Source: Betaproteobacteria bacterium (GTDB taxonomy: Bacteria; Pseudomonadota; Gammaproteobacteria; Burkholderiales; Ga0077523). Taken from it: a DNA stretch of 64,000 nucleotides. Below are positions 17,888 through 27,267 of this stretch, one piece after another (positions within the stretch are counted from its first letter, which is position 1; each line of letters begins with the position of its first letter). The notes beneath the pieces were generated by a model. The model saw only the letters and a program-made list of their open reading frames with translations, did not search any database and was not told where the DNA came from. The translations under genes were made by a program, and so were the position numbers. The stretch lies in the NCBI GenBank assembly GCA_016713305.1, contig JADJPK010000009.1:310001-374000 (forward strand), read 5' to 3'.

Positions 17888-19897
17888 ATGAATCGCTTGA
17901 AACAAGATCGACGCGGGCAAGGTACACGGTCGTGCCGCACCCCCGGCCGTCTGGCCGGCATCATCGCGATCGCCGCACTGGCGTGGGCGGGCTCGCCCGC
18001 CCTCGCCCACTCGGTGACTGCGAGCTACTTCACGTTCACGGACAATGGTTCGTACATCGATGGCGGCGTGGACTCGTCCATTTCGAGGACCCGGGCCGTC
18101 GTGGACTCCGGATTCGCGCACACCCCGCTCCAGATCGGCGGTCAGCAGACGGATTGGACATGGCAGGGGAAGGCCTCCGCCAGCCTGAACACGGGATCCT
18201 TGCGAACCTATGCGTTCAGCGACACGACGGACAGCCACGCGAGCGAAGAATCCCCTGCTGCTGACCACGGTTGGCGCACACAAACGACCGCTGCGCTGTC
18301 CGACAGCGTGGTCTTTTCCGCGGCACCCGGCGCCTCGTCAGGTGCGCCGGTTGCCGTCACGTTCCGGCTGGATGTCGAGGGGAGCTTTGCCGGGTCGTTC
18401 GCGACGATGTGGAGTTCGACCTTCCTGATGGTGAACGGCGTCAAGTCGCAGGTGGAATTCTCGTGGGACGGCCGGCTCGGACCGAACGGCTCGACAGACG
18501 CCATGGCGACCGCGACCGGAACGGTCACCGGTCTGTCGACGGATCCGCACCAATTGCACGCTCTGCTTTCCGTGACCGCGATGGCCATACCCGGGAGTCC
18601 GATCGTCCTCACGGGAAACGCGACGGCCAGGGCTGCGGCGGGCCCGTTCGCATCCGTGACAGCGGATTTCGATCACACCGCGACATTGTCCATCGAAGCC
18701 CCGGCAGGCTACGTGTTCACGTCTCAATCGGGCGTGCTGCTCACCACGCCCGTGCCCGAGCCGAGTTCCTGGTGGTTGCTCGCAACAGGATTGATCGTGC
18801 TCGCTGCTGTCCGATGGAGACGGCAATTCCTGGCGTGGCGAGATCCAGGCCGGCCCTGGGTTGCCATGCCGCGTAAGCACGCGGGAGAGTCAGAGAGTGT
18901 CCGCGATCGCCGGTACGGTAAGCCCATACCTGGAAGGCTTCATCCCTCATGCCTTGTATCCAAGGTGACCTGCCTGTCCGAAACGTCGACAGCGTGCGAA
19001 CGGAGATCGCCCCGGGCACGATCCGCCGCGAGAACGGCCATCGCGGTCCTGTCGTCGCTCGTGCTCGTGATGCCGTACGCGTTGGCGACAACGGACAACT
19101 CGTTACCCCTTTCCCAGGGCACCTTCGCTTGCGCAGGAAAAGCGGACAGTGGCGAGACGCGTGCGATCGGGACAAACGAGATCTCCTACATCGACGGCGG
19201 CAAGGCGTTCTGCTATGGCATCGGCAGCTCCTTCGGGGATGATCCCTTCGTCAATGCCAGCGCCACTGCCACAGGCGGAACCGACTTCCCCATCCAGATT
19301 CAGGTGAACGTCTCCACCGATTACTACTATCGTGCCCAGAAGACGCGGGAGCCCCCCTTCGTTCCCAACATTCTTCCGGAGAAGTTCGAACTCAAGGGTA
19401 AGGTCGAAACCGGCATGCCCTGGCCCGACAGCTTGTCGGCGTTCGTCTCGGCTTATGCCAACAGAGACGGCCACCCACAGATCCTGCTCGGGCAGCTTAG
19501 AGGCAACGGCACCCTGAACAAGAAGGCATCCATCGGCGCCGGCCACCTCGAGATCGTCCACGTCCAATACCGCGCGCAGTGCCGTGTCGTGGGCGACGCG
19601 GGCCAAACCGTCAAATGCAATGCCAGACTCGATCCACTCCCGGAATTCGACCAGGAAGCGTTCGACCTTACCAACGCGCTGGCAGGCCGGCCGACATTTC
19701 TGCTGGACGACTACTACACGCTGGAATTCAGTCCCAACATGGTCCCCGAACCCGAAACCTGGCTCGGGCTGGTCACCGGCCTGCCCCTGATCGCCCTGAC
19801 GATCCGTGGTCGAAAGAAGATGGACAGGAAGCGGACGCCAAGAAACGTCCGCTGCGGACGCTGGATTCGACGAATCGCCGTTCTTGCAAGCGAGTAA
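17888..19897 (+). CDS. Fused pair of PEP-CTERM proteins in one open frame
   Basis: One frame of 669 residues from ATG 17888. The first half has a signal peptide (ending ALA near residue 35), a beta-rich body and a complete PEP-CTERM signal (VPEPSSWWLLATG, then VRWRRQ) near residues 282-312. Without a stop it continues through about 70 Arg/Ser-rich residues into a second signal-peptide-like helix (AIAVLSSLVLVMPYALA), a second body with FTDNGSYIDGG-like wording (here NEISYIDGG), and a second PEP-CTERM signal (VPEPETWLGLVTG, then IRGRKK). Either two genes lost the intervening stop, or the second starts inside, for example at ATG 18867. Both bodies are unrecognised. Followed by the accessory island. 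Confidence 0.75.
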   Translation: MNRLKQDRRGQGTRSCRTPGRLAGIIAIAALAWAGSPALAHSVTASYFTFTDNGSYIDGGVDSSISRTRAVVDSGFAHTPLQIGGQQTDWTWQGKASASLNTGSLRTYAFSDTTDSHASEESPAADHGWRTQTTAALSDSVVFSAAPGASSGAPVAVTFRLDVEGSFAGSFATMWSSTFLMVNGVKSQVEFSWDGRLGPNGSTDAMATATGTVTGLSTDPHQLHALLSVTAMAIPGSPIVLTGNATARAAAGPFASVTADFDHTATLSIEAPAGYVFTSQSGVLLTTPVPEPSSWWLLATGLIVLAAVRWRRQFLAWRDPGRPWVAMPRKHAGESESVRDRRYGKPIPGRLHPSCLVSKVTCLSETSTACERRSPRARSAARTAIAVLSSLVLVMPYALATTDNSLPLSQGTFACAGKADSGETRAIGTNEISYIDGGKAFCYGIGSSFGDDPFVNASATATGGTDFPIQIQVNVSTDYYYRAQKTREPPFVPNILPEKFELKGKVETGMPWPDSLSAFVSAYANRDGHPQILLGQLRGNGTLNKKASIGAGHLEIVHVQYRAQCRVVGDAGQTVKCNARLDPLPEFDQEAFDLTNALAGRPTFLLDDYYTLEFSPNMVPEPETWLGLVTGLPLIALTIRGRKKMDRKRTPRNVRCGRWIRRIAVLASE

Positions 19898-20041
19898 CGA
19901 GGGTTGTCTCGCCGAGCGAGAATTGCCGGTGGATGTGTAACGAGTGGATGGCACCACCGGGATTTGCATAGGCACGGGGTGGTGGGAGGGTAGTGACCCG
20001 CTCGCCTTTCGGGGACGTGTAGTTCGTCGTTCACGTGCACC

Positions 20042-20363
20042 CTACGCGGCCTCTATGTGGCGCTTTATGCCCAGCGCCCGTGCCACCTTGAGCACTGTCA
20101 CGAAGCTGGGGTCACCATCGGCGCTGAGCGCTCGATAGAGACTCTTCGCTAAGCCCCGCGTCCTTCGCCACCTGAGTCATGCCTTTGGCGCGTGCGATGT
20201 CCCCGAGGGCACTTACGATGCCGGCCACATCGTCCGGTGCCTCTTCGAGCCAAACGTTCAGGTAGTCCGCCATGTCTTCGGGCGTCTTGAGGTACGTCGT
20301 GACGTCGAATGGCACTGTCTTCGTCTTCGACGTGCTCGGCTTCGAGATGGCAACCTTGGTCAT
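20042..20363 (-). pseudogene. HigA-type antidote (COG3636-like), frameshifted
   Basis: From ATG 20363 the product reads as a COG3636-type addiction-module antidote: a PFDVTTYLKTPEDMADYLN N-terminus and a helix-turn-helix (KGMTQVAKDAGLSEESL). At about 20150 the frame shifts; the expected continuation (YRALSADGDPSFVTVLKVARALG) is present in another frame and ends at a stop at 20042. The shift lies at a TCTCT run, so a dinucleotide slip or a sequencing indel are both possible. Its natural partner would be a HigB-type killer protein just upstream, of which only the tail remains. Confidence 0.75.
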
Positions 20364-20370
20364 GAAAAAT

Positions 20371-20590
20371 CTACTCCTTCACGCCTTGAACGAGCTTGAT
20401 CGCCAAGGCGATATCCTTGTTCTGCACGGCCCATGCGCGGGGTGCGCGCGCAGTTGGGGATGACCATGGTGTGCCAATCCGGGAGGAGATCGTCATGGGC
20501 GAAGGCAGCGTCTGTCTCGGTCTATAACGACTCGATCGCGTCGAGGCGTTCGAGGAAACTCGACGTCAACTCGACGCGATAGCGGCTATC
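20371..20590 (-). pseudogene. Chimeric toxin remnant (RelE/ParE-like start, HigB-like end)
   Basis: The 5' part encodes YRVELTSSFLERLDAIES, the usual start of a RelE/ParE-type toxin, then an in-frame TAG and a decayed continuation (TETDAAFAHDD, MVIPN). Close to 20450 it joins, in another frame, a tail reading QNKDIALAIKLVQGVKE, which resembles the end of a HigB-type killer protein and stops 7 nt before the HigA start. I read this as the product of a deletion that joined two toxin-antitoxin modules. The family assignments are by pattern. Confidence 0.55.
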
Positions 20591-20744
20591 CGCCTCGCGT
20601 CTTGGCGGGAGTTGCGGCGGTTGCTCGGCGTCGTTGCAATTGAGCGATGGCAGCTTCGGCCTCTTGCGTCCGACCCGCCTCGATATCGGCCAAACCCCGC
20701 TTGGCGTCATCGATGAGCAGCAGTTTGATGCGCTCAAGATTCAT
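20586..20744 (-). CDS. Small antitoxin-like protein (52 residues)
   Basis: A short gene with ATG at 20744, starting MNLERIKLLLIDDAKRG and rich in Glu, Ala and Arg. Its start overlaps the stop of the preceding membrane-protein gene (TAATG), suggesting translational coupling, and its end overlaps the toxin-like remnant. Position, size and helical composition fit an antitoxin of a RelE/ParE pair; the exact family is not recognised. If the toxin is dead it is an orphan. Confidence 0.55.
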   Translation of the reverse strand: MNLERIKLLLIDDAKRGLADIEAGRTQEAEAAIAQLQRRRATAATPAKTRGG

Positions 20745-21058
20745 TACTCATTCCGGTCATCGAAGAGAGCAAACACCGAATAGCCGAGCACTACGCCGAC
20801 GGCAAAACCCAGGGCAATGTCCATTCGCCCACTCTGACCGATTTCTCCCCTGGGAAACGACCCGATCAGGGCTACGAAGATAAGGAACTGGACAACGATT
20901 ACTAAGCCAACGAAGAGGACAATCTGTACTCGACGCCACGTTGAGAGGCTAAGCGAAATCCGGCTGCATAGGTCCTTCAGCTTTCGGCCCGAGAATGCCG
21001 CCGCGATCATAGCCGTGGATCCCAACCCCAACGTTCGAATAACATCCCAGTCAATCAT
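20744..21058 (-). CDS. Small membrane protein, function unknown
   Basis: 104 residues from ATG 21058 (MIDWDVIRTLG); longer starts would add an Arg-rich non-hydrophobic stretch. Two clear membrane helices are visible (IVLFVGLVIVVQFLIFVALIG near 57-77, and IALGFAVGVVLGYSVFALF near 80-100) after a short amphipathic N-terminus. The start overlaps the end of the upstream small ORF and its stop overlaps the next gene, so it is in a compact minus-strand group. No family recognised. Confidence 0.6.
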   Translation of the reverse strand: MIDWDVIRTLGLGSTAMIAAAFSGRKLKDLCSRISLSLSTWRRVQIVLFVGLVIVVQFLIFVALIGSFPRGEIGQSGRMDIALGFAVGVVLGYSVFALFDDRNE

Positions 21059-21233
21059 CTTCGCTCGAGATCTCCTCCATTGCCCTGACCAGATCATCGC
21101 TGATTGACGACGGCATCGAGGCCGAAAGGGCATCCGATGCCCGTAGGAGCGAAGATGCTGCAATGCGAGACCCGACCCTGCTGAGTCCGACGCTGCTGAG
21201 TCTCAAGCAAGGTACGACGACGCCTCTTGGCAC
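21051..21233 (-). CDS. Small hypothetical protein, doubtful
   Basis: A 60-residue frame ending in an acidic tail (AMEEISSEDD). The only support is the 8-nt overlap of its end with the start of the downstream membrane-protein gene, a layout common in operons. Sequence gives no family; it may be a chance frame. Confidence 0.3.
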   Translation of the reverse strand: MPRGVVVPCLRLSSVGLSRVGSRIAASSLLRASDALSASMPSSISDDLVRAMEEISSEDD

Positions 21234-21251
21234 ATCCCCTGCAACTACATG

Positions 21252-21644
21252 TCAATTGAAGCGCTTAGCTGCGCTTTGCTCACCAGTTCGGAGCAGCTTT
21301 CGGAGCTCCCAAGCGACGTTCAAGAATGCGGCAATCGCAAGGCCATTCGATAGAAGCAAAGTGCCTATGAATCCCCACGCAAGCTTCCTGGACGACTGCC
21401 AGCTCCAACGGAAAAGCTCTGAATAACGATCGGCCTGGTTTGCGAGGTGATGGCAGGCCCGTCGCAGGGCATCGGCGTCCCTCAAAGTGTCAATCCACTC
21501 AATCTGGTTTTCATGGGGGACGTCGGGAATCATGCCAAGTACTCGGTCAGATTCGAGTTCCAGATACAGAACAAGGATCGGCACCAAGCCCATTATGGCG
21601 AACAGGGCAGCATAGATGAGGACAAGGCGAAGGAGCTTTTTCAT
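21252..21644 (-). CDS. Small membrane protein, function unknown
   Basis: 130 residues starting MKKLLRLVLIYAALFAIMG, a first membrane helix (5-27), then an amphipathic region with charged helices (WIDTLRDADALRRACHHL), and a second helix (LAWGFIGTLLLSNGLAIAAFL, about 88-108). The topology gives both ends and a central loop that may sense or bind a partner. Same strand and spacing as the neighbouring small genes of the island. No family recognised. Confidence 0.6.
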   Translation of the reverse strand: MKKLLRLVLIYAALFAIMGLVPILVLYLELESDRVLGMIPDVPHENQIEWIDTLRDADALRRACHHLANQADRYSELFRWSWQSSRKLAWGFIGTLLLSNGLAIAAFLNVAWELRKLLRTGEQSAAKRFN

Positions 21645-22013
21645 ACGGTATCCATCGTTTCTCGCTCCAACGTGGAAATGTGCGACCCGCGCGGCTTCTT
21701 GCGCATGCCCGTTCGACTGCAGGGTTGGGCGTCATTCAGAACACCCTTCAACGAACGTCACCTGCGGGAAGCGGCCAGCGTAGTGGGAGCTTCTGGGTCC
21801 TGTCTTGCATTCACGCATGACCATTGGTCTCCAGGCCGCACTCTTCCACAGATCGCCGACACCGCCCGTCGAACGACCGGCTAGTGGAGAGTCTCGTCGA
21901 ATGCCGATCTGGGCTCAAGACCTATTAGACAGGCGCCATTCCTCGGTTACGAATGGTCCGACCCGCGGGGGGCCAAGGCAGGCCATGCGTTGATGCAAGA
22001 CTTGACCCTCCCG
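21645..22013. other. Non-coding stretch containing dispersed repeat copy 1
   Basis: No credible gene. It holds the first and most divergent complete member of the island repeat (21795-21945) and little else that I recognise. Confidence 0.6.
21795..21945 (+). repeat. Island dispersed repeat, copy 1
   Basis: Contains GTCTTGCATTCACGCATG, CTCTTCCACAGATCGCC, GAGTCTCGTCGAATGCCGAT and GCTCAAGACCTATTAGACAG in this order. The same order is found in copies at 26863, 29941 and (diverged) 30555, always in the same orientation. Confidence 0.8.
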
Positions 22014-24911
22014 TTAGTCGGGCTCGGGAAGACGCACTCGCGGCAGCCGCTGACTCGCCGGCCCGTCGGGCGCGTGGAGTTCCATCAGCGGACCACACGC
22101 CGGTGTTGGCCTTGGCGCCCACGATCGAGACCATGATTCTGTCAAACCACGACCACACTTCATCTGCCTCGCGCCACCTGCGAAAATCGGGACAGATCGG
22201 CAGATCCGTGACTGCAAGACCTGACACCAACAACGTTGCATCACGAGCTTGCGCCACTGGGCGCACAGGTTACGGCGTACTTGGCACCACGCCCGCTCTC
22301 GGCGCTGCCTTCCCTTCGCTCGTCGCGCCTTTATCGCCGCGATCAGCCCCTTGAGACTCTGAAGGTCCGATCCAAGATCCGTCGGGTTCGGCACCGGCGC
22401 GTTCTTGGCCGAGGCGGGATCATGCGCGTCGACGACATCACAGCACCGCTTGAAGAGGCGCGCAATTTCTTTCTGCTCACCCGCATCAAAGCCAACTACC
22501 TCGTCAAGATTGTCGACACGAATCCAGTCCCGGTAACGCTGGACGACGCCATTAAGAACCAAGTCCTGAACTACACGCTCGATAGTCGCGCGAAGAAAGC
22601 TGTACTGGTGCCTCATGTCGCCCGCCTCGGCCTCGCCGGGATACGCCGACCACCTTCTCTCAAGCTCGCTCCGTGCCTTCTCCAGGCGATCGATTCGTTC
22701 GTTGTAGCTCTTGTGCGCCCATGGCAATCCTGCAAAGACGAATCCCGGCCGGTTGCCCATCCACTCCAAATGGTGCATCTGATGATCGACAGCAAGCTGC
22801 TCAATCGCATCTCTGAGTTCGCCGAGAAACGTCGTGTCATGCGTCAGTATGATCACCTGCCTGCCTTTGGCCTCCTCGACAAGTCGACGCGCCACCTGCC
22901 GCCGGCGCCAGTGATCCAATGAGGAGACCGGATCGTCGAACACGATTCCGCCACCATGACTGGCGAGGCGAAGCTCGGCAAGAAAGGCACCGACAGCGAT
23001 CGCCCTCTGCTCCCCTTCGCTAAGGATCTCCTCCAGCTTGTTGCTTACAGGCAAGTCAAGTACCAGCCGGTACTTCATCTTTCCCCTTGTCATTACGCTC
23101 GCTGAGCTTCGTCCGGATGTGCCCCATTCCAAGCATCCCAAACTCCTGGTCAAGTGCATCCTTCAGTGCCGCGGTCACCGCGGTGCTCGCGAACTCCTTC
23201 GACTTGTCAGAGATGGCCTTGGTCTTTAGGTCGTCCTTGCACTTTTCAAGGCGCGCCCTTAGTCGCATGCGTTCAATCAAGGACACGATGGCCTTCGCGG
23301 TGGGGCCGAGAGCCCCCTTAGCGACGAGTTCATCGCGCTGCGTCTCGAGCGTCTTGCGCTTCCCCTCGTCAGCAGCCTTGTCCAGTTCAGCTGCCGCCTT
23401 TCTGAGTCGTTCCGCTATGCCTCGAAGGCGATCACGCGGATCGCCCTCGAACGCGGGCACTTCGCTCCAAGCATGCGAACTTATGGCGCCAAGCATCCAG
23501 CCGCGTCGTACCTCGATACCCGACTCAAACTTGCTGACCTTATCAGACAACCCGTTCTCGATCGTATGGAGCTCGAAGAAAGCGCGGGGTCCAGGTCGAA
23601 CACGAGACGGGCGGCCTCGATCTTGCGAACTGCGGCGCCCAGTTGCTCTCGCTTGGCGGCCGCGACCTTCGCGGCATCAGACTGGACGAAGTCCGCGAAA
23701 CGCTTCATTCGATCGCCCGCACTGTCGATCGGTTGCTGGCACAAGACGCAATGAGCACCAGGCTTGACATGCGGAAACGGATGCCCCTCATACGCACTCT
23801 CTGTCGAGAAGCGTCGGGCAGCATCAAACATTGCCTTCCATACCTGCTCCCCCGTTCCCGGCAAGAGTGATCCGCCGGCGCGAAACTGCTCCGCCGCCAC
23901 CTTCTCTGCTTGAGCAGCAACAAGGACTGCTTCGTCGAGCTCCTTCAGCTTGGCAATCGCGGCGTCGCTGACCCACACCTCAGCCGCGTCGACTCTCTTG
24001 ACTAGTTCCTCGATGCGCTGTGCGGAAAGGCTGACTTCCTTTGCCTTGCTCCGAGGATCCGTCTCTGCCAATGCCTTCTGCAAGTCTGCGAGAGTCAAAG
24101 TCTCCTCGGGGTCATATGAGCAAGACGGCGAACATCGTCTGGATCGGTCTTTGCACTCAGTTCAGTGACCAGACGTCCTACGGCAGTCCCACCTCTAAGA
24201 AACGCGAACGGCTCCACGTCAATCTGCACTCCCGCGATCTCCGCGGAAAGCCGCCTAGCAAGCTCTGGCAGAACCTTGTTAGCAAGGTTCTCGACCACGT
24301 CGAGTCCGTACGGGAGGTAGGCGACATCCTGCTCAGCTGTCAGGTATGCGCGAGCGCAGTGGGTATCGAAAACAGCAATCGCCGACAGTTCGTCTGGAGG
24401 TGCTGCGTCCCTTTTCCAAACGACGGTCTTGGCTGCTCCACCCACCTCAATGTCAAACAGTGCCTCGGGAATGAGCTTGGAGAAAGCGGCATCCGTCGCA
24501 TCCGGGAGGACACTCTCCTGCTGGTCGCGTGCTCGGCATGCACGCTTCCAGCACCCTCGAATAGCCTGACTTCCCGCTTCCGTTGCCGTAGATAACCGTC
24601 AACCCGTTCGGTGCGAATCGCAGAACCTGATCGGGCGCGATGCGATTCACGTACTTGAGTTCACGCATCGCTCTTAGAACCACGCCAGCAGCTCTAGCCG
24701 CATGCGTTGGAAGATGAACCGCAGCCAGCGGCACGGGGACCCGGTTCGTAGGATCCAGCAGGCCATACGCGGATTTCATCAACGCGTACAGGTCGTCATA
24801 GTCTTGCGCCGAAAGACCTTGTTGCTCCTGGAACAGGCGCCGCGCGGCATCCCGTTGCCAAGGGGTCAGGCTCGTCTCGGTCCACGCCAAGATTTCATCG
24901 AGAAGCGCCAT
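22014..24911 (-). pseudogene. SMC/RloC-like AAA ATPase, broken by at least four frameshifts
   Basis: Joining frames gives a protein of about 850-960 residues from ATG 24911 (MALLDEILAWTE). Visible parts: Walker A with NGSGKSGYSRVL then KRACRARD in the next frame; a coiled-coil region with a zinc-hook-like CVLC motif (near 23750); a second coiled coil; and a C-terminal ABC signature/Walker B block (LSEGEQRA, GGGIVFDDPVSSLD, VIILTHD). This is the AAA_13/RloC-like class often linked to phage defence or tRNA cleavage, but no nuclease motif is certain. Frameshifts lie near 24548, 24109, 23587 and 23084; three sit in runs of G or C. The 3' end is uncertain; the natural stop may be near 22330. Sequencing error is possible. 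Confidence 0.75.
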
Positions 24912-25113
24912 GACTATCGCCTCGCCACAAGTTGTTCGAGCTTGCGTGTGACACTCAAGAAAGCGTCGTCGTGGCCGGCGACCTCGACGCACATCTGCTT
25001 AGAGACGCTTCACTTTAGATTGCCGCTGCAAGCTTCGATGCCTCCGCGAGCTCGACCAGTTGCTGACCTGCGCTCGCTGCCTATGCATCGGTTGAGCGTC
25101 TCGTTGGGCATCG

Positions 25114-25872
25114 CTATTCCTTCCACCAACTTCGAGCACTGTCCCAACACTCGACAGTGTCAAATCTTCGCTCGTACCAACGAATCTCGTAATCAATAGT
25201 GCAATTGTACGTGGGGGCACCTCGGCACTTCAGGCGATAACACAGCTGGTTGTCCTCAGCCTTGCCCGGTTCAATGATGACCTGGCCCCACTCATCGGGG
25301 GACTCGGTCTTATCATCCGTGCCGACTTGACGTGGTACCGTGACCGTGTCCTTCAGCACGAGACTGTTGGCTTCGGCGGAGATGCACTTGGGTTCAGGAG
25401 AGAGCCAAGTGATCTGGTTGTATTGGGACCACCTGAGTCTTTCTGTCTTCAATCTTCCTAGGAACTTTCTGTGAAGAACACTCTTTCTTGCCCAGAGTAG
25501 AGAGGTCTTCATCGCGGTGCTGTTCGTTCTTCGACTGAAGCGTGTTGACCAAGCTTGGGTCCAAGGTAATTCGCTGCATTTCAATCAACATCTCGACATA
25601 GAGGCTCTCTAGTCGATCTTTCTCCGCGCTAGGTCTCATACTGCGCAGTTGATGACATGTACGAGCTTGAAGAAGGTCGAGGTCTTGAAGCTTCTCGGTG
25701 GCCTCGCGATACTTTGGGTCTAGTTTCACCGATGCCATATTGGTTTCCACTCGGCCTGTCTTAGCTTGGATACCTTCAAGGTTTACCGTATAACTTGGTA
25801 GCTGACGTACTTGGGACAGGTGCAACCAGAAATCAGACACGCGAGAACAATGCAGCAGATTTGAATCTTCAT
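25114..25872 (-). pseudogene. Putative lipoprotein gene split over three frames
   Basis: ATG 25872 is preceded by GGAGG and begins a lipoprotein signal (MKIQICCIVLACLISGC, lipobox LISG-C). After about 30 residues the frame closes, but the coding pattern continues in a second frame (SVKLDPKYREATEKLQDLDLL, charged helices) and then a third (WSQYNQITWLSPEP ... RWYERRFDTVECWD) to a stop at 25114. Joined, it would be about 250 residues of outer-membrane or periplasmic lipoprotein. Family not recognised, so I cannot be sure that all three parts belong together. Confidence 0.45.
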
Positions 25873-26385
25873 CTCTACCCTCCTGCACAATTGCCGCGAC
25901 ACTCGGCTAACTGGGAATGTCTGTGTCGCCCGGATGGACCACATTTTTGGCCACGACGCGCATCTGGAAGTTGACGCATTTGGACGCATCGCATTCACAA
26001 TTCGCCTTGTGTCGGCAAAGAACGCGTCGATTCGACGCATCTCATCCCAGCGCCTGCTAGAGTCACCCGCGTGTAGTTTGGCGAGGCTTCCCCAATCTCA
26101 AGCCGTTCTTCAGCCTCGAAATACCCCCACCGTCTCGGATCTTAAAGATACACTCGACGGCAAGTCCTTGCGCCACTCAGTTCCATGGTTGCGCCTGGCA
26201 CTCAAGGGAGTCAACCCGTTACCATCGAATCGTCATAAGACTCGAGTCGCCACGTGGCCAGAGCCTTGCTATTCAGTATTCCACTGTTCGCCGTCTCTTT
26301 GCAGTGACTTTTTCACAGTCCGGCCAGGGCTTCCGTCGCATCCGATGTCCTGTACCTGGCACTCGCTGCGGCCCGCTTCTCCCCA
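25873..26385. other. Intergenic stretch, nothing recognised
   Basis: About 510 bp of mixed composition between the lipoprotein start and the duplicated DHDPS-like block. Plus- and minus-strand frames here have no recognisable protein features. The promoter of the lipoprotein gene should lie at its left end. Confidence 0.5.
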
Positions 26386-26861
26386 GTAGTACACTCCCCG
26401 CACCCTCTTCCCCGCGAGGTCCCGGAATGCGCCGCTTCCCCCATTTCGTTCCCGCCGGTGTCATCCCGGCCACGCTGCTCGCCCTGAACGAAGACCTGAG
26501 CATCGACGAACGCCAGACACGCCGTCACCTGCGTGACTGCGCGCTGGTCGAGGGCGTGAGTGCGGTGACGGTCAACGGACATGCCTCGGAAGTTCACGCC
26601 TGTACCTTCGATGAGCAGCGGCGCATCCTGGCCATGTCGCTGGAGGAAGTGGGGGACCGGGTTCCGCTGATCAACGGCGTGTACGCCGACGGCAGCGTGG
26701 AGGCCGCGCGGATCGCAGCGATGGCGGACAAGGAAGGCGCCTCGGCGCTGCTGGTGTTCCCCCCCAACAGCATGTCAATGGGCGGGCAGCTTCGGCCCGA
26801 GATGGCCCTCGCCCACTTCCGCCGCATCGCGGACGCCACGGATCTGCCGATCATCGCCTTC
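26386..26861 (+). pseudogene. Truncated dihydrodipicolinate-synthase-like gene (copy 1 of a duplication)
   Basis: From ATG 26427 (MRRFPHFVPAGVIPATLLAL) the product matches the N-terminal half of the DHDPS/N-acetylneuraminate lyase (class I aldolase) family, ending at PIIAF near residue 145 where dispersed repeat 2 interrupts it two bases later. The block 26386-26861, including 41 nt of leader (GTAGTACACTCCCCGCACCC), is duplicated at 31479-31951 at high identity, differing by one extra codon (Arg in DEQRR) and scattered substitutions. The catalytic Lys of the family lies after the break, so this copy cannot be active. Confidence 0.85.
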
Positions 26862-26862
26862 T

Positions 26863-26989
26863 GGGCGCCGGGGTCGGGTCTTGCATTCACGCATGGCCAC
26901 TAGCCTCCACGCCGCCCCCCTTCCACAGTTCAACAACACCACTCATCCAACCACCGGCCAGTGGCGAGTCTCGTCGAATGCCGATCTCC
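26863..26989 (+). repeat. Island dispersed repeat, copy 2 (interrupts the DHDPS-like fragment)
   Basis: Nearly identical to copy 3 (29941 onward) from GGGCGCCGGGGTCGGGTC through CCACGCCGCCCCCCTTCCAC to GTCGAATGCCGATCTC. It starts 2 nt after the last base shared by the two DHDPS-like copies, so it marks the truncation point. It ends next to the inverted-repeat element at 26995. Confidence 0.85.
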
Positions 26990-26994
26990 GCAAT

Positions 26995-27155
26995 AGACGA
27001 GGGTCGGGTCTTGCAATCCAGCATTCAGCTGAGCTAAGTGAACCTGGCTTCGTCCGACTTCTTCACCATTCGTCTTACGGTCGAGTGTGGAGAGGGTGGT
27101 ACATGAGCGGATGTGAGGTGACGAGATGTGTTCCTGCAAGACCCGACCCCCGTCT
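26995..27155. mobile_element. 161-bp mini-element bounded by 21-bp inverted repeats (REP/MITE-like)
   Basis: Left end AGACGAGGGTCGGGTCTTGC (26995-27015 in full) and right end (27135-27155, ...GACCCGACCCCCGTCT) are inverted repeats matching at 20 of 21 positions. The core GGGTCGGGTCTTGCA also occurs in dispersed repeats 2 and 3. No protein is encoded. This shape fits a REP pair or a small non-autonomous element; no REP-type tyrosine transposase is visible in the window. Confidence 0.65.
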
Positions 27156-27156
27156 G

Positions 27157-27267
27157 CGAGGGTCGCCGGGATATCGCCGGACTGCGTCGGCATGGCGTGG
27201 ATTCCAAGGGATCCTCAGAGCATTGTCGTACAACAATCACCCGATCGCCATTCACAGCGAGCGAATG
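27157..27267. repeat. 111-bp duplicated segment, copy B
   Basis: Copy of 17645-17755 with one mismatch, placed exactly between the inverted-repeat mini-element and the IS110 fragment. It carries the first codons of the hybrid kinase on the minus strand, but the kinase reading is cut after MPTQSGDIPATL. Confidence 0.9.

Noticed and set aside
21229..21244. Sigma-54 promoter-like TGGCAC-N-TGCA
   Set aside because: It points rightward while nearby genes are on the minus strand, so no gene is served.
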